From positions 93,711 to 157,710 of the forward strand of contig NQMI01000098.1 in the NCBI GenBank assembly GCA_002270565.1: DNA of 64,000 nucleotides, given 5' to 3'. A program made the translations under genes and the position numbers. The first letter of the stretch is position 1. Every line of letters starts with the position of its first letter. Source of the stretch: Stenocarpella maydis (lineage: Eukaryota; Ascomycota; Sordariomycetes; Diaporthales; Diaporthaceae). This document shows positions 22,463-36,387 of this stretch, one piece after another. The notes below the pieces were generated by a model that had not been told where the DNA came from, made no database searches, and saw only the letters and a list, made by a program, of their open reading frames with translations.

Positions 22463-25400
22463 ATGGATACCATGAGCACCCAAGGGCAGCAAAAGATAGC
22501 CATAATTGGCTCGGGTTGTCGTTTCCCTGGGGGCGCAAACACACCTTCAAAGTTGTGGGAGCTCCTACGGGAACCACCCCATCTTGCCGAGTCAATCCCG
22601 CAGGATCGCTTCAGCATTAGTGGCTTCTATCATCCAAATGGGCAGTACCACGGCCACAGTAATGTCAAGAAAGCATACTTTCTCGAGGGCAAAGGTGCCC
22701 ATCGCCGCTTTGACGCTGCCTTCTTTGGCATCAATCGTGTTGAAGCCAACGTTATGGACCCTCAGGCGCGACTTCTGATGGAGACTGTCTACGAGGCCTT
22801 AGAAGCCGCGGGTCAGACTATCGATGGCCTCCGTGGGTCCACAACAGCTGTCTATGCCGGGCAGATGGTAGCAGACTACGAGCAGGTGATGGTGCGAGAT
22901 AATGACACTATGGGGACCTATCATGCCACCGGAACCTCTCGTGCCTTGTTGGCAAACAGGATTTCCTACTTCTACGATTGGCACGGCCCATCTGAAACAA
23001 TCGATACAGCATGCAGCTCAAGCCTCGTAGCTATACACCACGCCGTTCAACAGCTACGCTCCGGGCAGTCTCGTATAGCAATTGCTGCAGGCGCGAATCT
23101 GATCTTTGATCCACAGTGCTTTGCTGCAGAAAGCACACTGAACATGCTCTCCCCCGACGGGCAGTCACGTATGTGGGATGCAGGCGCAAATGGGTACGGG
23201 CGTGGTGAAGGTATTGCAGCTGTTGTTTTGAAAACACTCAGTGCTGCCGAAGAAGACGGCGACCACATTGAATGTGTCATCGCTGAAACCGCCGTCAATC
23301 ACGATGGGAAGACTCGTGGAATTACAATGTCAGTATCATCAATAATTCACGCCCGTAACTTTTCTGCCCACTGATATAGGCTGCAGGCCAAACGCCATGG
23401 CGCAAGCCCGGCTGATTCGGGATTGCTATGCGCGGGCTGGTCTTGACTTGACGAACCCCTGTCATCGTCCGCAGTATTTTGAGGCTCACGGAACTGGAAC
23501 GCCTGCTGGTGATCCAGTTGAGGCTGAGGCAATTGCCGCTGCCTTCTTCCCGCAAGGCCAAGGGACTGACCAAGAAGGCCGCAAGCTCTTGGTGGGCAGT
23601 ATCAAGACTGTTATTGGTCACACAGAAGGGACTGCGGGCCTCGCAGGAATTCTCAAGACCTCGCTAGCCATGCAGAATTCCTTGATCCCGCCGAACCTGC
23701 TATTTCAAAAGCTCAATCCAAGTGTTCGGCCGTTCTATAACAACTTGCATCTTGTCACCACACCAGAGCCTTGGCCTGAAGTCGCAGAAGACATGCCACG
23801 TCGTTCCAGCGTTAACAGGTAAGAAGGCCCTCGTGCTGCAGCTCATCCTACATGCCTGACTTTTTATTTGCCGGCAGCTTTGGTTTCGGAGGGACGAATG
23901 CACACGCCATACTCGAAAGTCATGCTGGGAAAGAATCCTCACGGACCCAACCTTCACCCTCTTTCACACCATTCGTTTTTTCCGCTGCGTCAGAGGCATC
24001 TCTTCGGTCGTATATGCTTACATTCAGCAAATTACTGAAGGAAAATGAAACAACTATCAATATCCAGGACCTCGCTTACACCCTGTACTCCAGGAGGACC
24101 CGGCTCCCAATCGCAAGGACGGTTGCTGCCCTTACAGTCGATGATCTCCATGGCAAGATCGACATGATAGTCCACGAAGACCAGGCAGACCCCAACTCGA
24201 GCCCCAAAGCTCAAGCAGCCAACAAAGCAGAAACCACGAAGATACTTGGCATCTTCACCGGCCAGGGAGCCCAGTGGGCCAGAATGGGGTTAGAGCTCAT
24301 ACAGGAGTCGCCTGTTGCCCGAAAGATCATCAATGACCTCGACTTCCGGTTGTCTCAACTTCCCATTCCTCCATCCTGGTCAATACTGGAAGAAATAGAG
24401 CGAGATGGCCAGTCCTCGCGTATCAATGAGGCCGCCGTATCCCAGACAATATGCACAGCAGTCCAGATCCTCCAGGTGAGGCTTTTGTCTGCCGCAGGTG
24501 TTCATCTCTCCGCTGTTGTGGGCCATTCGTCAGGCGAAATAGCCGCTGCTTACGCAGCAGGCCTCATTTCCTCCAGAGATGCCATCTGCATCGCTTACTA
24601 TCGAGGCCTACACTCCCAACTCGCACGTGGCCCTGATGGCCAGACTGGCTCTATGATGGCTGTTGGCACCACGGCTGAGGATGCTCAAGAGCTCTGCGAC
24701 GTACCGGAGTACACTGGTCGTGTTCATGTCGCCGCGGTAAATGCGCCAGAAAGTGTCACATTGTCCGGGGACCGCGATGCAATTGAAGATCTAAAGGTGG
24801 TGTTTGATGATGAGGGGAAGTTCACGAGAATTCTCCACGTGGACGTCGCTTATCATTCTCATCACCTCAAGGAGGCCTCGGACTACTATCTCGATTCCCT
24901 TTTGGGGCTGAACATCCAGATCAGGTCTGATCTGCGATCACCATGGTTCTCCAGTGTATACGGCAGACTCATGTGTGGTGACTCGGACCCTCTCAAAGCG
25001 TCTTATTGGGTTACAAACATGATCAGTCCTGTGCTGTATATGGAAGCCGTACAGAGTGCTCTTTCTACCGAAGGGCCTTTCGCAATGGCCATCGAGCTAG
25101 GCCCTCACCCAGCTTTGAAAGGACCCACTCTTCAAATCCTCCGACAAACCGATTTCCGTTCCATTCCATACGCCAACCTATTCTCCCGAGGCACTTCGGC
25201 ACTTGTGTCCTCTGCAGAGGGTCTTGGACAAGTCTGGATTCATACCGGCCCTAGCGCAATCAGTCTTCGCGGCTATGACGAGTTCTTGTCTAGCGGATCT
25301 ACAAGGAACCTTGTGAAAGGGCTGCCTAGTTATGCTTGGAACCACGAGAAAGAGTACTGGCACGAGTCCAGATACGCGAGAGCAATCCGAATGCGAGAAG

Positions 25401-28400
25401 GGCCAGTGAATGAAATACTTGGTCACATCACGCCTGATAGCACCCATCAGGACAGAAGGTGGCGACATATACTGTGCCCGGCAGAGATGCCGTGGCTGAG
25501 GGGCCATCAGTTGCAGGGCCAAATTGTGTTCCCGGCTGCTGCATATGTTGTGTTGGCTCTTGAGTCCGCACTGGCTCTGTGCCGTGGATCTTCGGCTAGT
25601 TTGATAGAGGTCGAGGATGTCGAGATTGGCAAGGCCTTGAGCTTCGACCTCGACGAGACCAGAGTCGAAACTATCCTCTCTGTGACGGACATCCGACCTC
25701 AAGGGACCTCAAAAGTAGAGGCGAGGTTCAACTACAGCGCCGAATCAAGGACCAGTGCAAATCAGTTTGATCTCCTGGCTAGTGGTAGAGTTCAGGTCAC
25801 TCTCGGCAGCAGTACAGTCAATGCACTTTCAGCTGGACCCCCTCGCTCACCAAGCCTCATTGACGTGGACGAGGAGGAGTTCTACGAGTCCATGAGGGAT
25901 CTCGAGTATGAGTACTCTGGTCCATTTGCCTCTCTTCATGGGCTACAAAGAAAGCTCGGCGCTGTGACCGGGTTCGTGCGCAACCTTGAGCCCTCTGCGC
26001 TGTTGATTCATCCCGGCATACTTGATGCGGCGTTCCAGTCTGCCTTCCTCGTTTATTGTGCACCCGGTGATGGCGGCCTGGATAAGATGCATATTCCTAG
26101 GAGAATACGCAAAATAAGTGTCAATCCGGACTTGTGTGCGCGGGAGGTCTCCAAGCGTACTCCTGTCCCTTTCAGCTCCATGCGCTCTCCGGATGCTGAT
26201 TTTCGCGCCATGATGAGTGACATCCACCTCTATTCAACAGACGTGGAAAATTCCATCATCCAAGTCGAAGGCCTCCAGTGTGTTCCTCTGTCATCAGCTA
26301 CTGCCCAAGACGACAAGGAAGTATTTTCCACGTTGCTTTGGGACGTTGCATCTCCGAACGCCGAGACTGTGTCACCGAGGCTCTCAATAAGCGCGAAGCA
26401 ACGAGAAGTGGCCAGTCTTCTCGAACGCATGGCTATCTTCTATCTGCGGGCTTTGGAGAGGGGCCTCCCTGTTGGGCATCCTGCCCGGCTTGGAGGGCCT
26501 TATGCATCTTGGTTCCGGTTCGCTTCCCACTGTGCCGCAATGGCGCAGGGGGGCCATTTTGCTTTGTGGACCTCTGATTGGGAGAATGATACAACGGATC
26601 AACTAGAATCAGCCATTGGGTCTCATTCAGACGTTATAGACGTCATGATACTTCGCGCTGTGGGTGAAAACATCGTTGGGATAGCTGCTGGGGAGGCTTC
26701 AGCCGTTGACATCTGTATGAGGAACGATATGCTTTCGCAGTTCTACTTGAACGGCATTGGGCTGGCACCATATACGAAGTCCCTGGCTCAAATCATAAAG
26801 CAAATCGTTCATCGATATCCTCACATGGACATCTTGGAAGTTGGTGCCGGAACTGGAGCATGCACTCAAGCGGTTCTCTCGGAGATTGGCTCAGCATTTT
26901 CGTCGTACACGTTTACCGATATTTCCACTTCATTCTTTGATTCGGCACGGCCACTCCGGAGTGATTGCCAGAAACAGATGGTATTCAAGGCTCTCGACAT
27001 TTGCCAGTCACCATCTAAGCAAGGGTTCCAGGACCACGCCTACGATGTCGTGGTCGCCTCTCTGGTTCTCCATGCCACGCCCAATCTCGAAGAGACTTTG
27101 CGCAACTCTCGTCGCCTCCTAAAGCCAGGTGGATACCTGGTCGCATTTGAACTTCTTCCAGCGAATATTAGTTACTTGGGTGTCATATTTGGTGCTTTTC
27201 CAGGCTGGTGGCTAGGCACCAATGAGGGCCGTGTCTTGACGCCTGCCGTCAGCCTTGAAGAATGGGACCGTCTCCTTCGCAAGGCTGGCTTTTCAGGCTG
27301 TGACACGAATACGAATTTGCTAGATGAGCTCATCATGCCTGGGACCATATTCGTTTCTCAGGCTTTGGACGACAGGGTCACGTTTATTCGTGATCCATTC
27401 TCGGCTGCTCCTACCAAGTTCATTCAAGATCTTGTCATACTTGGAGGAGACACTCCTCCCGCTAAAGACCTCTCAGTCGGATTTGAATATTTTCTGGAGC
27501 CTTACTGTGGCAATGTACGAAGGATATCCTCACTGAATGACGTCCCTGGGGCGGACATATCGCCTGCTTCGACTATCTTGAGTCTCGCAAGTTTAGATGG
27601 CCTGCGACTCACTCGACTGGATGATCAGACATGGGAAGCTTTGAAGCTCGCTTTACTCGAGACAGGGTCGCTTGTGTGGCTCACACATGGACGGCGGGTT
27701 AAAAATCCTCACGCAAACACCATGATAGGTCTGGTCCGGTCCGTGGTACGCGAAAGCTCTCTCCTGGATTACCTCTTTCTTGACGTAGAGAGTACAAAAG
27801 ACCTACTGGACGCCTCTGCAATCTCCAGGATGGTCCTGCAACATCTTGCAGCCTCTCAGTGGCGAAGCCAGGAGGATTTCTACATAACAGCTGAGCCTGA
27901 AGTGGTTCTTAGTAACGGCCAGATTTTGATCCCTCGCTTGGTCGTTAGCAAGGGGATGAACGCTCGTTACAACTCGTCGCGACGTGCCATCTCAGACGAG
28001 ACCCAGAAATTCGTGAAGAATATTGGACTTTCGGCGTCCACTTTGGGGTATGCTGTGGAAGAAGCAATCCTGCCATGCGGGAACAAGGCTCCCTACATGC
28101 GGATGCATGTTTCGCACTCCGTTCTTAGTAGCCTGCGTTGTTCCGACTATGGGTTGATGTTCTTGGTTCTCGGACTGGATTGCGAATCCGGTGACCATAT
28201 CGTGGCATTTTCGGCCGAGAATAACAGGGTCATTTGCCCCTGGGAGAATGTTTCTGCTCCTGTCAAATCACACACTGGCTCTGACACAAAGCTGCTGGCA
28301 CTAATGGCACACCACGTACTAGTATCCGACATCATAAGAGGTCTTTGTGAGGGCGACAAGATTCTGGTCTATGATCCCGATCCGAATTTCGCTGCTGTCT

Positions 28401-31400
28401 TGTTGCGAATAGCCACACCGCGCGGGATAGACGCGACTTGCATCAAGCATTCAAATACAGCTGGTTTCACTGATCCTAGGTGGTTGACTGTCCACGCAAA
28501 CGCGACAGACAGGGAGCTATTCTGCATAATCCCAGATAGAGTCTCTGTCTATGTCGACTTTTCAGCACACGACGATATTGCGATCCTTGGAAATCGTATC
28601 AGATCACGGCTCCCGCAGCATTGCAGATCGGAGACCCTAGACACTCTCTTCAGCAGCAAAGCAGTGCCACCATCCATGTCTCGAGCTCTGGGTCTCCGTG
28701 ATCGACTCCGCGCAGCGCTCACTTGGTCATTTGAGTACCTACAAAGCACAGAGGGAACGCGAATCTACGCCTCTGAAGTCTCAATCCAGCAACTTGCAGC
28801 ATCGGGGAGCACAATCGCCCCTGCCACCATTGTCGACTGGAAGCTATATGCTCAAACACCTGTTCGTCTAAAGAGTGCTTCCACTCTCGTCAGCTTTGAC
28901 CCAAATCGGACTTACTGGTTGGCTGGGCTTAGTGGCGGGCTTGGACGATCTCTTTCTGAATGGATGATCCACCGCGGGGCAAAACATATCGTAGTCTCGA
29001 GCAGGAGCCCGCGTATCGTTGGATCATGGCTGGATGATATGCGTACCCTCGGTGCTGTTCTAAAAATTTCGTCCTGGTGAGTATCCTGAATGCAGGATGT
29101 ACAAACACTTTGGCCTTTCTTGAAGCTGACTTAGACCTTGGCTAGCGATCTCACCAATTGCGAAGATGTGGTAGCCCTTCACTCAGAAATCACTTCGACT
29201 ATGCCACCTATTGCCGGAGTGGTGCAAGGCGCAAGTAAGTGAAGGATTCATGCCCATTTTCAACAGTACTTACACTTCCAATTGGTTGAATCCGTATTGG
29301 CAAGAGCTAATTTAGCTCACTTGAACAGTGGTTCTTCGAGACACCCCTCTCAGGAACATGACCTTGGACAACTTGTTGAACGTCATGCAGCCAAAGGTCC
29401 AAGGAAGCCTCTGCCTCAGTGACCTGTTCCAACAGCCTACGTTGGACTTTTTCATATTTTTGTCTTCGGCCACTTCAATCATTGGCAATCCCGGACAGGC
29501 AAACTATACTGCCGCCAATCTATTCATGTCCAGCCTGGCAGCGCATAGAAGAAGCCTCGGCCTGGCGGCGTCAGTCATGCACATCGGTCCTATATATGGG
29601 GTTGGCTATATCTCTCAGCAAGTCTCAGAGGGGAAGACCCCCTTTCCAAAGAACTACATTCGGTCAGGGGCATACATACCAACTTCCGAACGTGACTTTC
29701 ATGAACTCTTTGCAGAAGCCATCATGGCAGGATCCCCGGACTCAGTTGCCCCCGCCGAGATGGTATCTGGAATTCGGAGGGTTGGTACGAATGAACCAAT
29801 ACAACCCATTTGGAGGTCAGAACCTTTGATGAGCCACTTCATTCGCCATGTGCACACAGCTGAACAGGTTGAGCCTACTGCGAAATCCAACCGGGTCCCA
29901 ATCAAGACACGTCTTGCGGAAGCCTTAAATCATGGGCAGGTCGAATCTATTATTCGAGAAGCCTTCATGGCAAAGATCCGCACTTTGTTTCAACATGAGG
30001 ACGATGAAACTCATGACAAAAACCTTTGGGACCTACGTCTCGATGAATTGGGTATCGACTCGTTATCCGCAGTCGAGATTCGGAGCTGGACCATGAAGAA
30101 CTTCGAAGTGAACATCCCTGTCCTCAAAATACTCGACGGCGTCACCGTTGGGGACCTGGTGGCTCTTGCACTTGAGAGGATTCCCGGTCGTTTGATTCCC
30201 CAGGTGGGCCACGTACCGTCGGCAGAGGAGAGTGAGTCCCAGCAGTCGTTCGAACGGTCAAGCGGAGAAACCGTTACCAGGGAATCCTCTGATACCAGCT
30301 ACTCATCTGAGGTAGAAGCAAGCTCAGAAAAGCCTGCTATCAGCAATTCTAATGAAATCGCCAATCCCGTAATCCAGAAATCATTCCGCTTGTCCTTTAG
30401 CCAGGACATGTTCTGGTTCTTATGGGCGTCTCTGGCAGACAAGACGAGCCTAAATCATACTGGATGGGCGCGATTGACCGGCAGCCTGGACATTGCAAGG
30501 CTTGGAAATGCAGTTCGTCTTGTCAGCCAGCAGCATGAATCGCTAAGGACCTGCTTCCTTGTACGAGACGGCAAACCGGTTCAGGCAATCATGGAAACCA
30601 GCACACTCCGATTGGAGATCCAACAAATTCAATCAGAACACGAGGTAAGACAGATGGCAGAGCTACTTCAGAGCCAGGTATTTGACGTGGAAAGAGGCAG
30701 CACAATGCGCCTGGTCCTGCTCTCTCTCACTCCAAAGACACACTCTCTCGTGTTCGGTGTGCATCCCCTCGCCTTCGATGGTACCTCCTTCCAGGTCTTC
30801 TTGACAGAGGTGCTTAGCTACTATACAGATCTAACTCAGAGGAAAGATACCCGACAGTATTCTGAGTTCTCTGAAAAGCAGCACACCGACTTTGAAGCAG
30901 GAAAGTTTGACGCAGAGTGCGATTTCTGGAGAGGCCAGTTTTCAACATTGCCTCCGCCTTTTCCTATCCTCAGCTTGTCCGCAGCCACCTCACGACCTCC
31001 TTTGACGGCATTTGAGAACGAACAAGCAGTCTTATGGATCAGCCATGAGACCAAATCCCAAGTCCAGGCTACGTGTCGTCGGCTCAGAGTAACACCCTTT
31101 CACTTCTACCTGGCCGTTTTCAGGACATTGTTGTTGAGATACGCCGCTGATGCAGAGGATATTTGTATTGGTTGTGCCGACAAGAATCGTACAGACGACC
31201 AAATGATGGAGGTTATCGGAACCTTCGTCAACTTGCTTCCACTGCGCTTCATTACCAAAGATTCGGCAACGTTTGAGAGCCTCCTGCAGGATGCGCGTAA
31301 CAAAGCATATGCTGCCTTAGCCAACTCAAGCCTTCCGTTTCCCGCTCTGCTGACCCAGTGAGTCCAGTTCCCAACTGAAAAGACGCCTTTAGATGGCTTC

Positions 31401-34400
31401 CTACGTACATGAGTGCTTACGAACTATTAGCTTGGATGTCCCACGGTCCTCGACATATATGCCCCTCTTCCAGTGCTTTATCGACTACAGGGTGGGCCAG
31501 CGGACGCAAGGTACTTGGGGGGACGTGGAACTCCAATTCATGGACTTCAAGAATCTCAGAATGGCGTATGATGTCGCTCTCGACATCGTGGATGAGCCTA
31601 ACGGCCATTGCGTTCACATATTCGAAGTCCAGAAAGACCTCTACGGCAGTTCTGGAGCCGAAAGATTGGCCAAGAGCTACGAGCAACTTCTGAAGGCCTT
31701 TGCTGCGGATCCTGTTCAGAGACTGAATGAACCAACCATCTTCCAGCAGAGTGAGATTGATGAGACATTCAAATTCAGTCAAGGTAAGTACTTTACTGCT
31801 TAGGGCACTCTATTGCCCCGTCTAACAGGTAATTTAGGCCCGCTAATCCCCAGCAAATGGCCACAGACGGTCAGCGAAAGAATTGACGAGATCATCGCGT
31901 CAAAGCCTCAAGACCCGGCTATCCAGCTTGCACAAGGTGAAACCTTCACTTATGGAGATATTTCAAGCCACGCAAATGCTATTGCAGCATCATTGAACGC
32001 TTGCTGCATCGCCCATGGAACTCCGGTGGCCGTCCTCCAAGAGCCAACTCAACTGTGGATTGCTTCCATTCTTGGGATCTTCCGACATGGCTCCGTCTAC
32101 CTACCTCTCGACCTCAGTCTCCCGTGGGCACGACTCAAGGACATGGTAAACGACTGCCGTCCCGGAGCTGTGCTTGTGGACCAGCATACAAGGCATAAAA
32201 TCGACGAGCTGGGCGCGATACCCGGCATGGTGGTCGTAGACGTATCATCTCTTCATGGACAAGATTTCGCGAGCCCGATTCAAAGCCCCGTTACCGAGAA
32301 CAGCATGGCGGCCGTGTTATATACTAGTGGGTCATCTGGTAGGCCCAAAGGTATCATGTTGACGCATCGGGGGCTATGCAATTGGGCGGAACATGTGCCA
32401 CCCATGTATGGTCTGAAATCCGAGGTCGTCCTGCAGCAGACTTCGTCTACCTTTGACGTTTCGTTGATCCAGATACTAACCGCTCTTACCCATGGGGGAC
32501 TCCTGTGTCTCGTGCCAAGAAAGCTACGGGGAGACGCGAGCGCCGTCGCGAGCATAATGGCGCGGCATAACGTGACCGTCACCAGCGCGACACCGACAGA
32601 GTATTCATATTGGATCGAACATGGTAGGCAGGCACTCATTCAGTGTGAGCATTTGAGGACGGCGTTCTGCATTGGGGAGAGCATCCCCGCGACTCTACCA
32701 AGGAAGTTTTGCTCTTTGAAAAAGGAGGAACTGCGCCTAATCAATATTTACGGACCGACTGAGGCATCTCTGGCCGCAAGCGGCATGATAGTTCCATATT
32801 CACCCGTCCCAGCGGGGCAGACTGAGCCGCAGAGTCTTGAGCCCATAGCAGCTGGCCGCCCGCTGCCCAATTACTCCATCCACGTGCTCGATGCCCAACT
32901 GCGTCCCCTGCCCGCGGGGGTTCAAGGCGAGATATACATCGGGGGGGCTGGCGTCGGGCTAGGCTATCTGGGGAAACCCGAGCAGACGGCTGAAAAGTTC
33001 ATCCCGGATGTTCTCAAGCACCCTGACGACCTGCCCACAGGCCCCGGGATTCTTCACCGCTCCGGCGATCTAGGTCGATGGCGAGAGGACGGCACATTGA
33101 TGGTCGAGGGCCGCATAGAGGGGGATACGCAGATCAAGCTACGTGGCTTGCGCATCGATGTCAGCGAGGTGGAGCACGCCATCATGTTTGCGGCAGAGGG
33201 TATGCTGTGCCATGCCGTTGTGACCGCCCGCAAGCTCTCGGTTGATTCCTGCCCAGTGCTGGTCGCCCATGTGGTCTTCAGCCAATGCTGCCATCAGGGC
33301 GATTTTGACCGGCAAATACGCAAGATTCGATCAGGGTTCCACGGCCTGCCGCAGTACATGCGTCCCGTACTCATTGTCCCTGTTCGGGATCTGCCTCAAA
33401 CCAATGCCGCGAAACTTGACCGCAAAGCGGTAGCAAATTTGGTTCTTCCGAGCCAGGAGATTGCCCTAGCTTTGAATGAGTCTGAGGCATTCACAGAGAC
33501 GGAGGTTTGCTTGAAGAGTCTATGGCAAGATGTCATCGGACAAGCTGTTAGCAACTCTACCAATATCAGGCCCGAGACCGATTTCTTCCAGGTTGGCGGC
33601 ACCTCGCTGTTGCTCCTGGCTCTGCGTACCCGAATCGCAGAAGCATTCGATGTCCGGATGCCGCTCATACGCATGTTTGACTATAGTACGTTGTCCTCAA
33701 TGGCATGCTGGATTGACAATAGACGTGAGAAGCGGCAGCAGCTTAATGACCCCACCGACACCGACGGTGTCATTGACTGGGATGGAGAAACGCAAATACC
33801 TTCAAGTCTCCTGGCCGCACCTTCGCCACAAACAACGTCAAATGTTGGGCATGCCAAGATTGTGGTACTCACGGGTGCTACCGGGCATCTGGGTCGAGGT
33901 CTCCTGAGTGCTCTAGTCCAAGATCCGAAGATAGAAAGGGTGCACTGCATTGGGATACGAAACACGCACGCCCGCCGGGATATCGTGGAAGATGAAAAAG
34001 TCAGGATCCACGAAGGGGACCTAAACCTTCCCTCGTTGGGCCTGTCGGACGACAATGCCAAGCGTATATTTGACGAGGCCAATGTCATCATCCATAATGG
34101 GGCAGACATGTCGTACCTCAAGACATATGCCTCGCTCCGGAAATGCAATGTCGAGTCCACCAAGGAGCTGGCTCGCCTCGGCGCTCACCGCCGTATCCCG
34201 TTCCACTTCGTCTCGACGGTATCTGTCGGCCATGTCGTCGCGGATGCCAGGGCAGCCACAACGACGGCCACGGAGGTGGAAATGCATGAGGGCGATGCCG
34301 AAAAGCCACAGGATCCATCAGACTTCGTCTTCAGGCCCGTCTCTGCCGCCGCTCATTATCCGGCGGGGAAACAGGCCCCTGGGCTCGGCTCATCCGCCAC

Positions 34401-34959
34401 TGCGCATGGCTATATAGCCTCCAAGTGGGCGAGCGAGTGCTTCCTTGAGAGGCTAAAAGAGCACTTCCCCAGCTGGCAGGTCTCAATCCACCGCCCAAGC
34501 CTCATTGCCCGCGGCGGCGGCAAGACCGCAGGGACTGCGCCGGGCCTGGAGCTCGTGCAGAACATGCGCCACTATTCTTCCTTGCTCCATGCTGTACCCA
34601 CTGTTTCAGGAGGACGTGTGGGTGGTGTCTTTGACGTGGTCCAACTCGAGGCTGTCGTCGCTGGTATATTGACAGCGGTATTAGGTCAACCGGAACAAGG
34701 CGGGGAGGCCGCAGGCGTGCGATTCTACCATCATACGGGCGGAGTCGAGCTTCCTCTTGGGGACTTGCGAAGATGGATCCTGGAAGATAAAGGGTGTGAC
34801 AGAACCCCCGGGACAACCTTTTCCGAGGTGGAAGAAATTGACCTTGCTGAATGGACAAGGAGAGCTGCATCGTTGGGCATGCACGAAACCATCGTGTCCA
34901 TGCTTGAGGAGTTTATAATGGGCGAAGGGACAATTAAGGTGCCCAAGGTAGGAAAGTAG
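22463..34959 (+). CDS. Highly reducing PKS-NRPS hybrid synthetase
   Basis: Seven exons (22463-23328, 23387-23818, 23878-29076, 29146-29234, 29329-31357, 31431-31783, 31829-34959) sum to 12,099 nt, exactly 4,032 codons plus stop. Domains in order: KS with Cys184 in DTACSSSL, then EAHGTGT and IGHTEG; AT with Ser650 in GHSSGE; DH with His976 ([10 protein letters not shown]) and Asp1149; cMT with [10 protein letters not shown] near 1420; a degenerate ER lacking the Gly-rich NADPH motif; KR with SGGLGRSL near 2117 and Tyr2255; ACP Ser2440; C; A with [11 protein letters not shown] near 3157; T Ser3582; and a terminal R domain with TGATGHLGR near 3671 and Tyr3851/Lys3855. The enzyme should build a methylated, reduced polyketide, attach it to an amino acid and release it through R. 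The C domain has HPLAFDG instead of HHxxxDG. The dead ER implies a trans partner, matching the LovC-like gene at 12746. Confidence 0.96.
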
Positions 34960-36387
34960 AGCCTGATAAGTAAGCGATTGTGATTTCTCAACCACGTGAA
35001 ACCTGGAAGGCAGTCGAGCACTCAAGACAGATCATGACTAGGGAAATCGAGATCAGAGCATAAACTGTGCGTGACTCACATAAGTCGCGAGATACTGGGC
35101 GCCAAAACTTTGGCGTTTCCAGTCTGTGGGATGGTGATTCCACCGCGCGTCTGTCTCGGCGTAGCCCGGAAGTATGAGTCTAAACATAGCAAATGAGATG
35201 AACGATTATTTAACATGCAAGATGGGCTAATCTTTGGTCCATAGAATTTCTCCGCGCCCAGACTGTGGTCTAAATTGTATTTCCCTACTTTGAGAATAAA
35301 TTATTCATTTACAATACTTAACACGCCTCTGGTATCGCTCAAAGATAGATTTCCTTCGTCGTGCAGTCTCAGCCCCCCGTTCTCCCGCAAGGCCATAATT
35401 CAAAAAATGAATTAACCTGGGGCTCCTTTGACAAGCAATTCCTCGAGACCGGATGGCCGCCTGGAATGGCGATGTCAACATGAAATATTTTAGGTCAACC
35501 CTGTTAATCTAGCGGCCTTAGTTCTCACAGGAGGAGAAACGCAGATGACGACTCTTTTGACAGAAATACAGTTTTGGGAGATGTAAAACAAGTGCGGCGG
35601 GCAAACTGTCGCAGTACCTAGGTACCAATCAATAAAAGGAAGAGCTGGACAAAGAGACATGACGGAATGGAATTTGAGCTAACGGAAGTAGCTCTGGCTG
35701 ACAGTAAACCGGAAGTTGAGAGGGCTAGAAGGTGTAGTTAGGGGTGTGGTGACGATATATTTGAGATTGGTGGGAAATTGCTTGAATGCGTGACACTCAG
35801 TATAACGATATATATTGCTCTAGGAGGGGCTTTTTTTTTGTTTGTAGGGGGAAGCGAAGGAAGAGGTGGGGGCGCGGCTTTTCGACCTCTCACCGTTGGT
35901 ACCTCTTGACTCTGAACGCGAACCCCCTCGTCAGCGAAGATTACGGGGCCAAGCCAACATGGCTGGATTGTTTTGGTACCTCGGATATCGACCTCAATAA
36001 CACTGATTGATGCGATCGGAATGGATGCATCCACTCAAGATTACTTGATCCGGGAGAAGAAAGCAGCTCCCAACTATCTCCCTCTTTCCTCGCCCTTAAG
36101 GCAAGCATGCAGATCCCTGCTGTCTCTCGCATCGCTCATACCACTATAACTGGGTATGTATCCGTAAGAGGTGTAGTGGGCGGACTGACGGGTTAAACAC
36201 ATGCCGCAGGCCAAAATTACTTGAGGATGTAGCTTGGTCAGGTGCTCGGGACCACCCAGGAAATGATAAAAACTCGTCATCCTGCAGCACAACACGCTCT
36301 AAATTTGCGGAACCTTGTCTCTGATCAATCCACCCACACTTCTAGTTTATTATTCAGTGGCAAGAATAAGTCGTCTTGACCGTTGCG
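34960..36387. other. Intergenic, no gene recognised
   Basis: No coding family is recognisable between the PKS-NRPS stop and the epoxide hydrolase start. ACCTAGGT occurs at 35616-35623. Confidence 0.5.
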
